DNA of 64,000 nt from Riptortus pedestris (GCA_019009955.1 CM032233.1:65091501-65155500); one strand, 5' to 3'. Numbered from the stretch's first letter, positions 1 to 12,894 are shown. Made by a program: numbers and translations. The notes: a model not told the origin generated them from the letters alone.

Positions 1-176
1 AACTGAGATATTTGCATTTTCAGTCTTCAGTAAAGCCCCACTCCTACTCATCTCATATTAACAAATTTTATTATGTTATGAATCTTAAATACAAAATATT
101 GTTCTCATTGAAATTTTAAGTTTTGAGATAAATGCAAACACGTGGGAAATCTGCTTAGTTAACGCAGCCCCTACTA
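1..176 (-). mobile_element. Family H copy, module B, cut by window edge
   Basis: Left-end half of a family H element in reverse orientation. It shows the module B string about AGGAGTGGGG (here as its complement), the subterminal GGGAAATCTGCTTAG and the GCAGCCCCT of the terminal hairpin, then stops before the usual GCGTGACGGAC. The rest lies outside the window. Confidence 0.75.
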
Positions 177-931
177 CTTAAGAATGTCTACGACATACAT
201 TCTTAACTAGACTATTCTTTTGTAAATGAGTTCCACCTGAGAGTCTAGATTGGTGTTCTAAGGAAAGGAATTCAGAATCTCACTCGATTTACCTCTCACG
301 AAGTCTGTTTACTGAAACGGACCTCAGGGCTACAAAAAGTGCGATAATACGAGTAGTGGAAACCTAAGTATGAGATGGGAGGAAGGCTAGACTCAAATGA
401 GAAATGGATTTAGATTATTAGGAATGAAAGACGATGTTGTGCCAAGTATAATATGGGTTGTATTAAGGGGAATATAGGTTGAGTTAAGGTGAATAAAGTG
501 AATGGGGCAAATTGGTTGAGAGGTAGGAGAGCTCGGGGGAGGCTTCTCATTGCTTGGCCATTGTTCCCCTGATGAGCCTCTCGGGGATATTGTTATGATC
601 TGCCCTAGATCTTCCATTCATCAGTGGGAAACCATGTTTAACCAGATAGTCCTTCCTCCACTAAATCTGTCACTTAAACAAGAAACCACTCCTCTTGTCT
701 AAATGAGCTTTCTCAAACGAATGATTAGTAGCGGGAAGAAGTTAATATACGCGGAATAGGCTTTGACAAAGCGAGAAAATCCATTAATCAGGGGGCGGCC
801 ATTTAATTATCCTCAAAGCCGTTAACTAATTCATCCTTCTTGACAATTTAATGATTTGACAAACTGTCCGAAGAAATATGATGGTACGGCTGTTCAAATC
901 ATAGTTCATCTGCTTCTAGATATATTAATAT
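177..931. other. Unannotated AT-rich stretch
   Basis: No element end, coding signal or tandem repeat seen. A proline-rich 74-residue frame on the minus strand (393-617) comes from a purine-rich plus strand and looks like chance. Confidence 0.5.
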
Positions 932-1240
932 GTTAGCAGATTTCTCTTAAGGGATATCGCCTATTGAACTTTTACTCATGACGCGATTATCGAATTATTC
1001 CATCAAACGTCCTTCGATCCTACCTATTAGATGACGAAAACGACGTCCATTCAAAATTTTATATATATGTCTGTTATCGTTCTAGCGGTCGCAATATTGG
1101 TTTAACTGTTACCATACTCGATATAAAATCATTCTATGTAAAAAGAAAGATCGTTCGTTAATGGCTGAAATCCGACATGTGGGAGGGGAGGGGGATTTAG
1201 AGGGAGGAATTTCGAAAACTCTTAATATCTACTTACTAAC
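932..1240 (-). mobile_element. Family H copy, right half only
   Basis: Begins with the right-end palindrome in reverse (GTTAGCAGATTTCTC...), continues through the GATCCTACC and GATGACGAAAA blocks, a short TA tract, the TCTAGCGGTCGCAAT block and the poly-G (complement of poly-C) block. It stops in the core and has no left module, so it is a truncated copy. Confidence 0.75.
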
Positions 1241-1341
1241 GAGGTTCACTTACATGCATAATTATTTATTTCACATGCCAAGAATGCTTGAACCTGAAAA
1301 CAAAACTAGGTATTTAAGCTTACAATAAGACGTTTATTATT

Positions 1342-1358
1342 ACACACGCACGCACGCA

Positions 1359-1447
<89 letters not shown>

Positions 1448-1597
1448 GTGTGTGTGTGTGTGTGTGTGTGTGTTTTGAACGGCCTCAATTTTCTTCATCA
1501 AATTGGTTGGATCCATGGTCATTTGAAGACATTTCTCGAAAATCGCGTCATGATTACAACCTCAATATCTGATTTCTCTTAAGAGAAATCTGCTGAA
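1342..1597 (+). mobile_element. Family H right end with compound microsatellite
   Basis: A (CA)n(TA)n(TG)n tract at about 1342-1472 is followed by the right-end block TTTTGAACGGCCTCA, GGATCCATGG and the palindrome TTTCTCTTAAGAGAAA, ending TCTGCT. Only the part right of the microsatellite is recognisable. The inverted CA/TG flanks make the whole tract self-complementary. Confidence 0.75.
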
Positions 1598-1875
1598 TAT
1601 GTTACGTTTATTAAAAAAACAACAAACGTTGATTATTAGGTTTCTTTCGTAGTGCGAAATTAACTTTAGCATTTTTATTACTTCACAATTTATTTGTCGA
1701 CGCACTACACACTTTTACACACTTGGTAAATTTTTCTTCAACACAATCACAATTGGCACTGTTAGTTTCATTTTTTATTGCACAGCACAATAATTCTCGA
1801 TCACACTAATCACTGACGTTCATTAAACACGGCCCTCCACTGATGTTCACTAAGCACTGCGCTGAAACTAAAAGT

Positions 1876-2000
1876 TTTATCTCAATCACTCAAATTTTAG
1901 AAATCAAAGAACAAAAGGGGGGGGGGGCAGAACGTATTTACATATATCTCACAAAGTACAAGTTCAATGAAAACAATATTTATTATATACTGATAGATGT
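1876..2000 (+). mobile_element. Family H module C fragment
   Basis: Contains the module C signature: TTATCTCAATCACTCAAATTTTAG, poly-G, CAGAACGTATTT and TCACAAAGTACAAGTTCAATG. The same block occurs at 21770-21870, and in reverse at 17260-17350 and 42480-42590. No ends are present. Confidence 0.65.
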
Positions 2001-2750
2001 TGATATGTCAGTGTACGTTCATAGGTGCATTCCTTGGATTATGAAGTCCTTACTAGAGTCAGCTGATCAGTGGATCCCCTAGTTTACGATTCTCAGAACG
2101 ACTTAACACACTAATGCGTTCTCAACGAGGGGCACTGTATAAATTATTCTGGGTCAGAAAGTAACGGGGTTTTAAATTAAAAAAGGTCACAATTAACTCA
2201 CACAATGCCTTCTGTACTACAATCCTACCGGCTTAAATGAGATTGTATTAGAGGGTGAGGGAGGAGAGAATGAGGTCTCAAACAAGATGCGTAGAAAAGG
2301 AAGCGTATTAAAAAGGAGACTATAATTGTGGCTGGGGAGAATGATAAGTGGACTAGGTTTGTGGGTGGGTAGTTAGCCCGGGGCGATTAGCTCCAAGGAC
2401 AGGGTGCCCAGGTTGGCCCTCCCCCACTTTCTCCTTGCCCATTAGGCATTTTCTCTCCCTCTTTTTAGCCCCTAAATTACTCCCCCCTCCCCTCCCTTAA
2501 GGTTCTCCTTAGGATGACCAAAGTATTCTGGCAATTAGACAATTCCCCATAATTCCGAGGGTAGGGTCTAATTTTTATTTTCAACTGTTTTTAACTTCCG
2601 TGAGCGCGGTCCTCAAGGATCCAAAAGCTCGAAACAATTCAAGAAAGTAGTATTTCATTTCCTTGATTCAGTTTTAGGAAAAACAATTTACAGTCTTAAC
2701 ATCTTGGGAAATAGGTTTAGGAATGAAGTAGATGACGATAATAACCTTAA
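2001..2750. other. Unannotated; purine-to-pyrimidine switch
   Basis: No gene or element end seen. About 2225-2360 is strongly G+A rich on the plus strand, while about 2415-2515 is strongly C+T rich, so the two halves could partly pair. Confidence 0.45.
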
Positions 2751-3104
2751 AAAAGTCCGTCACGCAGGGACTGCGTAAAGTAAGCAGATTTCCCAAGTGA
2801 AGTTTTAGAATAGAGAAATTTCACGAGAGCCGAAAAGTTACTAAATGGCCGAAACTAGCTAGCTGGAAACTCACGACTACAACCGAAGTTAGCCGATCTC
2901 ATCATGTCCTTTACGCTCAATAAAATGCAAATATCTCGGTAAACTTAAAGATAGAGAATAAATGTATATAACAATATTTATAGTAAATTTAATTTGCAAT
3001 AAGTATGACCGCATAAGAACTTGACCTTAATTTTTACATAAAGCATTTAAATATTGAGTTTGGTAACGATCAAGCAAAAATTGCGACCGCTAGAGCGTTA
3101 AGAG

Positions 3105-3174
<70 letters not shown>

Positions 3175-3301
3175 CAGTTTTGAACGGACCTCATTTTCGT
3201 CATCTCCTAGGTAGGATCGATGGACATTTGAAGAAAAAATTCAAAAGTCGCGTCATGAGTACGACCTTAATAGCTGATTTCTCTTAAGGGAAATGTGTTA
3301 A
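2751..3301 (+). mobile_element. Family H copy, module A, near complete
   Basis: Starts AAAAGTCCGTCACGCAGGGA with the terminal hairpin and the subterminal AGCAGATTTCCC, has a diverged module A (GGCCGAAACTAGC, TTAGCCGATCTCATC), a shortened core without the poly-C block, (TA)n at about 3109-3170, then GTTTTGAACGGACCTC and the palindrome TTTCTCTTAAGGGAAA. Its last bases are mutated to TGTGTTAA. Confidence 0.85.
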
Positions 3302-3499
3302 TATTGAGATGCGTAGAGATAGTACGTCCGTATCGAATGAGTTTGTTACGTTTACTATGTGATCAGCCAGCAATGGCAACCTTCAACAGAATAATTAACA
3401 ATTAACTTCTTCTCCCTTGGAATATTTAATATAGAGTTGCTGTCGTTTAAAGATTTCAACTGTTACTGAGGAAATGGTTAATCTTATCAACATTTTAAT

Positions 3500-3860
3500 A
3501 TCCTTAAGAAAAATGAGCCACTTAGGTAAATATGACGCGTATTTCATCTAACTTTTTCAAATGCCCATCAATCATACCTAGGATATGAAGAAAATGGGGC
3601 CTCTTCACAAAAAAAAAAAAAAAAAAAACTAAAAAAAACAACAATATATATGGGAGATTGAAAATTCAAAAGATCTCTGTTACTATGAGTTGGATCAAAA
3701 ACTTCTATAGAACCAATCTTGTTTGTAAATTTAAATTTTGTTATGAATGCTGTTTTAACTGTGATATTTGCTCATCTCATATAAAAAATAAGGTGTTATT
3801 TCATTGAAAACCTAATTACTAACTTAAATATAAAAAGGATTTTCCTGTGATACACGAAAT
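3500..3860 (-). mobile_element. Degenerate family H relic
   Basis: Weak but collinear match to a reverse copy: ATGACGCG, CTTTTTCAAATGCCCATCAA, ATACCTAGGATATGAAGAAAAT, an A-rich tract at 3610-3650 where the microsatellite should be, then TCTCTGTTACTATGAGTTGGATC and TAGAACCAATCTTG of the core. Confidence 0.55.
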
Positions 3861-3999
3861 ATGTTCAACGGGACCTCATGATTAAAGATTATATTACTTC
3901 CTACTTGATCTTTTGAAAGCAAAATATAAAATATTTTGAAAATAATATTTTCTCATAAATCTTTTCTGAAACTAAATTCCAAACCACAGCCTTATCGAG

Positions 4000-4035
<36 letters not shown>

Positions 4036-5851
4036 TATAAACGACAAAATGTGTTTAGTATTACGATTAAGTTTAGTTATACGATCGAAGTTTTGACTTC
4101 AAACTTCATGTTCCATGAGAATGTCTCAATAGAAATAAAGAGGTTTTGCATATTTACTAAGGGAATGATTATTGTTGGTATTTGCTATTTTGTACGTATC
4201 TCAGGAGTGGGGGTTCACTTTGAGGTCAAGACATATATTCGTCTAAATCTTCATTAAAATTAATAACATTAATTGTATAAGAAAAATTTAAAAAAAAAAA
4301 ACGAATTTATTTACAATACGTTTTATGGTCCTAAAATATTATTTAGATTTATGTATTTCAACATTTTGACTTCCGACTCACGGAGTGGAAACAAAGAATC
4401 CTCATAACTTTGTCTAAATAAAATGGTGAATTTCTATTTGTCTATGTAGCAAAGGATATGAATATTGTTCACGAGGGATATTTTATACTTTTCTAAAACA
4501 GACATAGGAGTGGGTTTACTTGATGTCTTAAATTCAAAATTTGAGCTTTCAACATCTCAACCAAATGGTCGCCCAATAGAATTTATTAGCCTTCAATGAA
4601 TATGCTTCATCTAATTTTGAAATTTTATGTATGTTCTTAAATGGTGAATAAATACTTCATATTTATATTTGGGAATGGATTTCGACATGGGCGTTATTAT
4701 GTTTTTCCACTATTTACTGGGAATAATCTTAATTGTATGTCTTCGAGAACCATTTGAATTTAAACCCATAAAGACTGGCTAAAAAATTGGTTAATTAGCT
4801 ATTTCCGACTACGGTTGAACCTTGGGTGACATCTTGTAACGGGTCCCGAAGAATCTTTTTTATCTCCTCTACATCATTTATTATTTCTTCGTATAATATC
4901 AATAATAAAATATCTTGCTTCTAGTAAAATTAAAGGTTCCTTGTATAAATGATTAAAATACTCTTAAGATATAGAAAAATGATTGAATTGCGTTTAGTTA
5001 AAGCACAAACGACATTAAAGGTAGAGGCTATATTCCACACTTGCAAGAAAAATACTACTGTTTTCTTGAAAAGTCATGCTATTTTCTAGGTGAAGGCTTT
5101 TCTATATTCATGAGTACGTTCATGTTTAGGTTAGATATCAAGAGACCAAAATTGAATTCACGATACCTAAATAAATACACTTTATTAAGATGGGTTAGAG
5201 TATTATAAACTTTTATTGTGGTCTTGGAATACTCTTGAAATAGTTTTTCTCTTATTAAAAGTAACACTTAATTCACGTACACTCGTGGTTAGGAAAATAA
5301 TAAACTTGAGCACAAATGGGTTGCAGTTTGTTTAAGCTGAAATCAAATTTAATGAAGATATAAATTGTTTCAATTATTAAAGTTAGTCTTATTAAAAAAA
5401 AAGGGTCCATAAGATACTTATTTTAGATTCCCAACCGAACAAAACAATGAAAAACGACCTATGACTACGAAATTTGAAGATTTTATAAAATGGACTATGC
5501 AGGAGATAGTTAATACTCTAGCTTTATACACCATAGTAATTTAACATCAAATAATGAGACAGCACAATGAAAACACTATTGTAATGATTTTTCATGTGTA
5601 CTATTCAGGTTCTAATATTTCGGGGATGAGAAAACAACGTTTCATCAGGAGCTGCTTTATGATGTTCATCCACAATAGCACTATACAATAATTTTATAAT
5701 TTTTTTTTTTTTTTTAAAATTTTCTTCATTAGACGAATTATTACTGTATTATGATTTAAAACAACAAAGGAGACTTAACGGCACGACAATATACATTCAA
5801 TACTATCCTCTATAAATAGCTGTTGTTTGTAATAATGATGAGTATAACAAC

Positions 5852-5852
<1 letters not shown>
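3861..5852. other. Unannotated AT-rich stretch with CA repeat
   Basis: Holds a (CA)n microsatellite at about 3998-4034. Two loosely similar phrases, AGGAGTGGGGGTTCAC near 4203 and AGGAGTGGGTTTAC near 4507, hint at an old internal duplication. At 5625-5660 the minus strand reads CTGATGA followed about 18 bases later by GAAA, a weak relative of the stem-loop motif described elsewhere. No gene recognised. Confidence 0.4.

Positions 5853-5898
<46 letters not shown>
5853..5898. repeat. (TA)n microsatellite
   Basis: Uninterrupted TA dinucleotides just upstream of a family H copy. It is not that copy's internal tract, which lies at 6063-6121. Confidence 0.9.
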
Positions 5899-5902
<4 letters not shown>

Positions 5903-5936
5903 ATTAAACGCTTTTCTCTATACTTTTTATTCATTT

Positions 5937-6057
5937 TTTAGCAGATTTTCCTTAGGGAAAATCAACTATTGAGGTCGTACTCATGATGCGATTTTCGAAA
6001 AATTTCTTCAAATGTCCATCGATCCTACCCAGGAGATGACGAAAATGAGGTCCGTTC

Positions 6058-6124
<67 letters not shown>

Positions 6125-6800
6125 TGTTAATGCTCTAGCGGTCGCAATTTTTGTTTGATCGTTACGAAACTCGATATTTAACAGTTTTATGTAAAAAGAC
6201 ATATCTAGTTCGTAAATAGCTGAAATCGGACTAGAGGGAGGGGGGAGGGTTTAGAAGGGGGATTTTCGAAAATTCAAAATAACCCCGTTATTATGCATCG
6301 GATCGAAAAATTGTATAAAACCAATCTTATTGCAAATTACATTTACTATAATTATTGTTATATACATTTATTCTCTATTTTGAATATTAACCAAGATATT
6401 TGAATTTTTATGAAGTCTTTGGTCGGGTATAGTTCGGACTAGGTGGGCCATTTTCGTACCTGCTCGGCTCAGGTGGTAGCTTCTTCGAACGTTACCTGTC
6501 GTTTCTAACCTTACCTTACCTTCGTTACTTTGTGAGATTTATGCAAATACGTTCTGTTCATCCGCCCCCCCCCCTTCTTTAGTTCTTGGACTACTAAAAT
6601 TTGAGATATTAAAATATAAATTATTTTTACAATTCAGAAGCCGTTTCAGTTGGGAATTTATTTTAATTAACTGAAAGATTTCTCATTACCTTTTGTATTT
6701 AATCATGTTGGTGTTGTGTTACCAGGATGGAGATTTCTCTATTGTAAAATTCACATGGGAAATCTGCTTAGTTTAGGCAGCCCCTGCGTGACGGACTTTT
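5937..6800 (-). mobile_element. Family H copy, mosaic module C/A, complete
   Basis: Full-length reverse copy with both ends: right-end palindrome with the variant TTTTCCTTAGGGAAAA, (TA)n at 6063-6121, core, and the left end reading GGGAAATCTGCTTAG...GCAGCCCCTGCGTGACGGAC. The left region is mosaic: a decayed stretch around 6410-6530 resembling module A, then module C with its poly-C tract (about 6565) and a TGGAGATTTCTCTATTGTAAAA segment. Confidence 0.85.
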
Positions 6801-7781
6801 TTAATTTTGTAGTCAAATTGTTTAATAAAAATATTTTATAAAATCGTGAGCATCCCCTATTTTTCTGAAGCATTTTGAAACGCCCATGGAAGAATTAACC
6901 TTGTAAAATTACTTTGAGGGATGGATGCCAGAGAAAGCCAGTGGAGGGGGAGGATAAAATAGGGGGAGGAGGGTCTTTTGCATTTTTCCTCTCCTTCTCT
7001 TCTATTCAGTCTAATTAGAAGGCCTCCGATCTGCCCTGGCATCTCTCTTCCAGCAGACAACTTGAATTTTTCTTCACTCGCCCATTAATCTACCAGTACT
7101 GGAAAGGGATTAATCGCCCGTCTGACTTATCTACATTTCTTTTCTTTTCCACTGTACCTAGAACAAAACTGATTCTGAATGTGCAAAGAGAAGGGGACCT
7201 TCATGAAACCAAATAAAAGTTTTCATGATTATGTCTAATAATTGATCTCTAATTGACAAGGAAAAATATTAACGTTTACAGTCAACGGGATTTACTACAC
7301 TAGGATATGATTAAATATAAATTTAAGCAATGTTTATATGACAATAATAAAAAATTAGGAATTGCACCTGTACAAAAACAGTAGGATTTGTAGAAATTAT
7401 ATTTAAATTTGGTAGAAATAAATGTAATTCTCATTTCCGGCAATTCTAAGAACAATGGAATCCTAATTAAAATTATTGTTTGTCAGCCTGCCCGCCAGTT
7501 TTTTGCTCAACCACTTAACAATTCAGAGGATTTCAGTGGATTTTTTAAAAAATAATTTTCAGTCAACGGTCTCAAGGTAAAACAAAGAATATATGAGAAT
7601 TGAAATGTTCAATTAAGAGCGGGGGTCCAATTAGACTTCAAAAAACATATTCGTGAATATTTTCATTAATGCTGGTTTTAACGAGCAAATGTAGATAGAA
7701 AATTGTATAGAATATAGCTTCTGAACCGATATTTAAATTTATGAATTTTAAAATTTAATATTCAACTTCCCCTCACCAAAT
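6801..7781. other. Unannotated stretch
   Basis: A purine-rich run (6930-6975) followed by a pyrimidine-rich run (6975-7010). The 67-residue minus-strand frame at 6857-7060 has no recognisable motif. Nothing else seen. Confidence 0.4.
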
Positions 7782-8147
7782 TTAATTTATTTGTTTAACA
7801 ACGAACGGATTTGTTGAATTGATAAATGTCTTGTATGTATTAAGATAAATATAGTCATTAAATTCTTTAATATCTTCCATACTAATGGTTTTATCCGGAA
7901 ATGTAAGAACAAATTGCGCTTTGAATATGTTTTTTAGTCCTAACAAGTTGTATAGACTTATAAATTTCGAATATTTTACTTCCAACTTCCCTTTTGAATC
8001 AACGATAGACAGCACAACGTCAACTTCACAACAGTCACTCCTCATACTTCTATGATGTAACAGCTGAATACAGGTACAGACTTTTATCAAATCTATTTCT
8101 ACTAATTCTAAGGCGATGCTATCGTTTTGAATGGAAACTAGACTCAT
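7782..8147 (-). CDS. Orphan ORF, 121 residues, unrecognised
   Basis: An uninterrupted frame starting with ATG at 8147 and ending at 7782. It is one of the longest frames here that is neither a TA-repeat translation nor part of a recognised element. The product has mixed composition, begins MSLVSIQNDSIALELVEIDL, contains two cysteine pairs (residues about 24-26 and 39-40) and no obvious signal peptide or membrane helix. I do not recognise the family. In DNA this AT-rich a 121-codon frame could be an exon, a decayed viral or transposon fragment, or chance. No TATA box, splice signal or neighbour supports expression. Confidence 0.2.
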   Translation of the reverse strand: MSLVSIQNDSIALELVEIDLIKVCTCIQLLHHRSMRSDCCEVDVVLSIVDSKGKLEVKYSKFISLYNLLGLKNIFKAQFVLTFPDKTISMEDIKEFNDYIYLNTYKTFINSTNPFVVKQIN

Positions 8148-9738
8148 TTGAACTTTATTAAATTTGACAGTATGACTAATTTGATGAAAATAAAGGAATT
8201 ATTTATTGCTTACGCTAGGCTCAATCTTTATATTTTGACAGGAAAACCATTTATATTACAACTCTTTTTCAGATAACAACTATTCTAAACATACATTCTT
8301 CCAATTAGTTCAAATAATTCTGGATATAATACGTTTAGGGTCTCCACTTCCTACAAGCATTTGACGAGGATTTTTCTTTTTCTTAATTTAATTAATATAA
8401 GGATGTAATAGAAAAGTTTATTTAGATTTTTGTGATTAGATGTTAACGTTCATAAGTCTAGTCTTATTCTTTCATTTTAAGATTAATAAATTGTGATAAT
8501 ATTTTTTTTACTTTCCGCCTTTATATAACAGAGTTCATTATGTGAGAGGATTTTGATGTACTCCAGAACCTTTCAGCAGACAGTAAACCGAGCATTTGAC
8601 TGAATAAACCAAATGGATCAGTATTTACTCTGCAGAGAGTTCCTCTTCAATAGTACTTGGTTGATAAAAATCCGTAGCAATTAACTACAAAATAGTACAA
8701 CTTCCACTTGAAGTGTTCTGGTTTAGCACACATGGTTTTCAAGTGGTGCCCATTCATCTGTTTCAGAAGAGTTTTTCCCAACATCAGCCCGGGGTTTTGA
8801 AGATCTTTGTGTTGTAAATGCGAAAAAAAAATAAAGAATGAGGAAACCGTCAGACCATGGAAGCCAGCCCTTTTAATCTGAATAATTATGTGGAAAGGAT
8901 AACAAATAAATTAAATACACGAAAAGAGACTGAAAAATTAATGTTTTTGTTATTGCATTTTTTTGTTCGCGATTAGTACATTAAATGAATTTAAATAATA
9001 ATTTAAACGTTAAAGCATTTTAAACAAACGATATATTCGTAATCAATTCCTTGGAATAATTGGTCCTGGCTTAATATAATTTATGTGTTAATATCATCGT
9101 GGTCCCAAATATATTTCTTTGAAACGTGTAAAACAATTTTACTTTTTTAACAACTCTACATTTCAGAATGCTTATAAAAAGCATAACAATCAGGATATTC
9201 ACGTTATTGATACCAGATGTAGCCTGTAAATTAAAGTTTTAATATTAAGTGTTTTTTGTCATATGAACATTACGAACGCCACCACATGTAGGCTGAATTT
9301 CTTCGACTTTTATTTTATGCGTTCTCTTAATTATCCTTCCTTTGTGTAAGGAGTTAATAGAAGTGTTCTGCTCTGTGGAACTGGAAGGATAATGGAAAAA
9401 GTTAGGAACTACTCTCGTAGCTAGGCTTTTTGGCTCCGTTATTATTTTTTAACCACTCCATAGGTTAGGTTTAGACGACAAAATGTGTTGTTATTGGAAG
9501 AGTAAAGATAAAGATAAATATTCGTAAAGAACTGCTTACTCAGCATAATCGGGTGGATGATAATAATGTCAGAAACCAGTCACATGTGTTTTGAACTTAA
9601 TTATAATGACATTTTTATTTCACCAGAAGCCTTCACGCCTTGAAGAAGTTGAAATTTAAGATGAGTCTAGAAGTTAAACAAATAGCTGAGCCAATACACG
9701 TTATGGTTTTCATCTAAATCTATTTTGAAAAAAAAAAA
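8148..9738. other. Unannotated AT-rich stretch
   Basis: No gene, element end or long repeat seen. Confidence 0.5.
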
Positions 9739-10193
9739 CCCCGTCATGCAGGGGCTGCGTTAACTAAGTATATTTCCCACGTATTTGCATTTATCTCAAA
9801 ACATAAAAGTTCAATGAACACAATGCTTTGTATTTAGACATAAAATAATATGCTTCATAATAAAATTGCTTATTGCCAATGTTGCATGAGTAGGAGTGGG
9901 GATTTACTGAACGCCGAAAACTAAAAAAATGCAAATCTCTCGGTTAATAATCAAGATAGTGATAGAAAAACATACATAAAAACATTTGTAGAATATTACA
10001 TTTTCAATAAGATTGGCTCTATAATATTTTTCGATCCGACGCATAATAACAGAGATATTAAGAATTTTTGAAATCCCTCCTCTAAACCCTTCCTCTTAAT
10101 GCTCGGATTTCAACCATCTACCAACTTATTCCTAAGTTTTACAAAAAACGTTCAAATATCAAGTAAACAAAAATTACAACTCCTAGAGCGTTC

Positions 10194-10237
<44 letters not shown>

Positions 10238-10347
10238 TTGAACGGACCTCATTTTTGGTATCTCCTTCGTAGGATCGATTGACATTTAAGTAAATGATCG
10301 GAAATCGCGTCATGAGTTCAATTTCATCCTTAAGGGAAATCTGCTAA
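9739..10347 (+). mobile_element. Family H copy, module B, complete
   Basis: Left end CCCCGTCATGCAGGGGCTGC (start mutated), direct junction of CCCACG to the module B opening TATTTGCATTTATCTC, AGGAGTGGGGATTTACTG, core with CGATCCGACGCATAATAAC, (TA)n at 10195-10232, GTTTTGAACGGACCTC, and a shortened right palindrome CCTTAAGGG ending TCTGCTAA. Confidence 0.85.
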
Positions 10348-10869
10348 AACTATGACATAGGACCAGATTGTTCAGTTTGTCTTGTCTCAGTTGACTGATC
10401 TGGAGTTAGAACTGCTGAATGGCCTGAATATCGATGAGCGAATTTAGAACAGAATTAAAATCGTCTCCTCCAAGATCAAGAATCAGTAACCGTCTACATT
10501 TCGAGATAAAGTCGATTATGTTTTTTCTGCAGACCCAATAGAATGGAGAAGTGTTTTTATTGGATGTACCTTTAGTAAATGGCTTTCAACCCATAGCGGA
10601 ATGGTCAACAATTGATGCCGATGGTGATTTTCAGTGCCTGATGTAAATGATAAGTGCTATTTGTTATTTGGTGTATTCGGTTAGTATCTCGGAGTTACAG
10701 AAAAACGATTAGGTCCATATGTGTTGTACATACCTATATTTTTGCCCGGAACCTTTTGCATGTAACAGAAACTTCAGCAGAACTGATCGGTATATATTTA
10801 TCCATGTGTCGCTTAATGATAGGGATATATTAAGATATTACCTCTTCTAAGTGTCCTTTTGAGATATCT
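10348..10869. other. Unannotated stretch
   Basis: No coding or element signal seen. Confidence 0.45.
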
Positions 10870-11044
10870 CTCATTAACGAACTTGACCTTCAGTTTTAAA
10901 CGAAATGGTTAAATATATATACGTTTTTGTTAATGTATGTATTGTCTGGTAGCAATTTAAGACATAAATTTCCTTCTACAATGTGGGTTTGGTGATAACT
11001 ACAACCTTTATAGCTGTTTACACTTAAGGTAAATCTGCTAAAAG
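10870..11044 (+). mobile_element. Degenerate family H right-end relic
   Basis: CATTAACGAACTTGACCTTC of the core and, at the end, TATAGCTG...CACTTAAGGTAAATCTGCTAA of the right end are recognisable. The region between is heavily decayed. Confidence 0.5.
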
Positions 11045-11637
11045 GATTGTAACCTAGCTGGTACTGTAAATGGAAATGAGTGTTGAATCTTTGTTGAAAT
11101 ATAAGAGAATCGCAAGTCTCTCTCCTATATATATTTTTGTTTCCTAAGACCAGGAACTGCCAGAAAAAAAAAAAACTTTATTAAGTTTGAAATTTTCGAC
11201 AGAAACTCGTTAATTTCAAACTTTGTGGGGAAGGCCATTCCACACCTGGGCAGAACGACGTTTCTCCACAATTTCATTACACTACCCGCTCTGCAAACAC
11301 GGGGATTACCTTCATGTGGAGCAGAGGGAAAGAATGAAAATAAAAGTTCAGTGGAAATGTAAGAAAAAAAGAAAAAAAAAAGCAAACAACTGTCCAGACA
11401 TTGGTTTATCAAACGTCGTCATGCGCACTTCATTCAGTGCCATGCTGAAATATTCATATTTGAATTGTGAATTGAAGTGATGTCAATGAAAACTGAAATG
11501 TTTCCATATCAGAGTGTCAACAAATTTGACAATTTTGTGGTAAATAAATAAGAATACTTAACCATCTAATGTTGGATGTTCAACAAAAATGAAATACATC
11601 CAACGATTATTAAAACCATTTTTATTTCTTTAATAGA
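11045..11637. other. Unannotated stretch
   Basis: Two overlapping short frames on opposite strands (11125-11412 and 11223-11480) have no recognisable motif and contain A/T homopolymers. No gene supported. Confidence 0.4.
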
Positions 11638-11642
11638 TATGC

Positions 11643-11736
11643 GTTCATATAACGCTTCACCAGAAGAAAATATAATTCTAAGATTTGCAGTCACCTCATA
11701 GTATTATATTTTCTCCTGATGAGGGGTCATATTTAC
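11643..11736. repeat. Small fold-back with CTGATGA-type motif
   Basis: Arms at about 11643-11673 and 11704-11736 are inverted copies sharing GAAAATATAA and a CTGATGA/CTGGTGA string. It resembles the larger fold-backs of this window but is short and diverged. Confidence 0.5.
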
Positions 11737-11756
11737 GTGGAACTAGAAGAAAAATA

Positions 11757-12090
11757 AAAAGTGCGTCACGCAGGGGCTGCGGTCACTGAGCAGATTTCCC
11801 ACGCCGCGCGTTACGTATTTTCATTTATCTCATAACGTAAATGTCCAATGAGAGCAATATTTAGTGTATAGGCTTCAAATAAACTGCTTCATAACATTAT
11901 TATGAGTTAGATTAAGTTATGGTAGAAGACCAAAAACTATAAAATGCAAATATCTTGGTTAATATTCAAGATAGTGGAAAATGTGCATAGCAACATTTAT
12001 AGACCATTACATTTTCAATAAGATTGGCTCTATAATATTTTTCGATCCAACTCATAATAATGGATATATTAAGAAAGAATATATATACAT
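11757..12090 (+). mobile_element. Family H copy, module B, left half
   Basis: Left end GTGCGTCACGCAGGGGCTGC, subterminal GAGCAGATTTCCCACG, module B (TTTTCATTTATCTC), then the core up to CAACTCATAATAATGGATAT. It stops before the poly-C block and lacks the microsatellite and right end. A 60-codon plus frame and an 88-codon minus frame here are by-products. Confidence 0.8.
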
Positions 12091-12894
12091 ACATACATAT
12101 AATTTTTACTATTTGTTTCACTCTTATTTTTTCCTCAATTGGGTGTATACTAAATTTACGTAAATGTCTTATTCCATACTTTAAAGTAAGTTTAGTATAG
12201 TGCCAATACAGGAGAAGAGAAGTGTCAAACATATTGTAAATATATCATATATTCAAATACCCACCCGTGCCAAATTAGTTAAAACTTTTATTCCATTAAC
12301 AAAGCCTATGATAGCTTAACACATAGCCAAGATTGTATCTTTTAGAACTGTCTTATCTATAGATCGATAATAGCATCGTAAGAAAGTCATTATCCTTAAG
12401 GGCAAGAGCAACAGGATTGGAGCAACAAGCAGGCGGGAGAGACTTGTCACTTTCTAAACTAACGTAAACTCGAAAGACCTTCCTCTTTCTATTTCATTTT
12501 GAGCTAGACCCATCTAAATGTTGAAGAAGTCATTTCACAGATAGTAGTGCCTGTTGCACACTCAGTTGCGTGTTGTCCTCATTTATTTCCATTTTAGCCC
12601 ATGTCAGTTGAGTCTTATCATTTCAATTCAATACTGTTTGACAGGGAGCACTTATTTTCCCCTCCTTTTCAACTTGATTATTCCGTGCATATAACGACTT
12701 AAACTCTGCTTATTAGGAACATGTTTTATCAATAGTAATACTAATTCTAATAATTGTAACATTTGTCTAAGATTGACTATGAATTCAATTAACATAAATT
12801 AAAAATATTATTTCACCTCAAGCAATATACACATATCCTACATTGATGTTTAAAAAAGTTAACTATTTCTTGGTGATGACCGCTGTTAGAACAA
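12091..12894. other. Unannotated stretch
   Basis: No gene or element end seen. Confidence 0.45.

Noticed and set aside
11697..11740. True hammerhead at CTGATGAGGGG
   Set aside because: CTGATGA is present but the downstream GAAA is not at the needed place (GTGGAACT instead) and no stem II forms.
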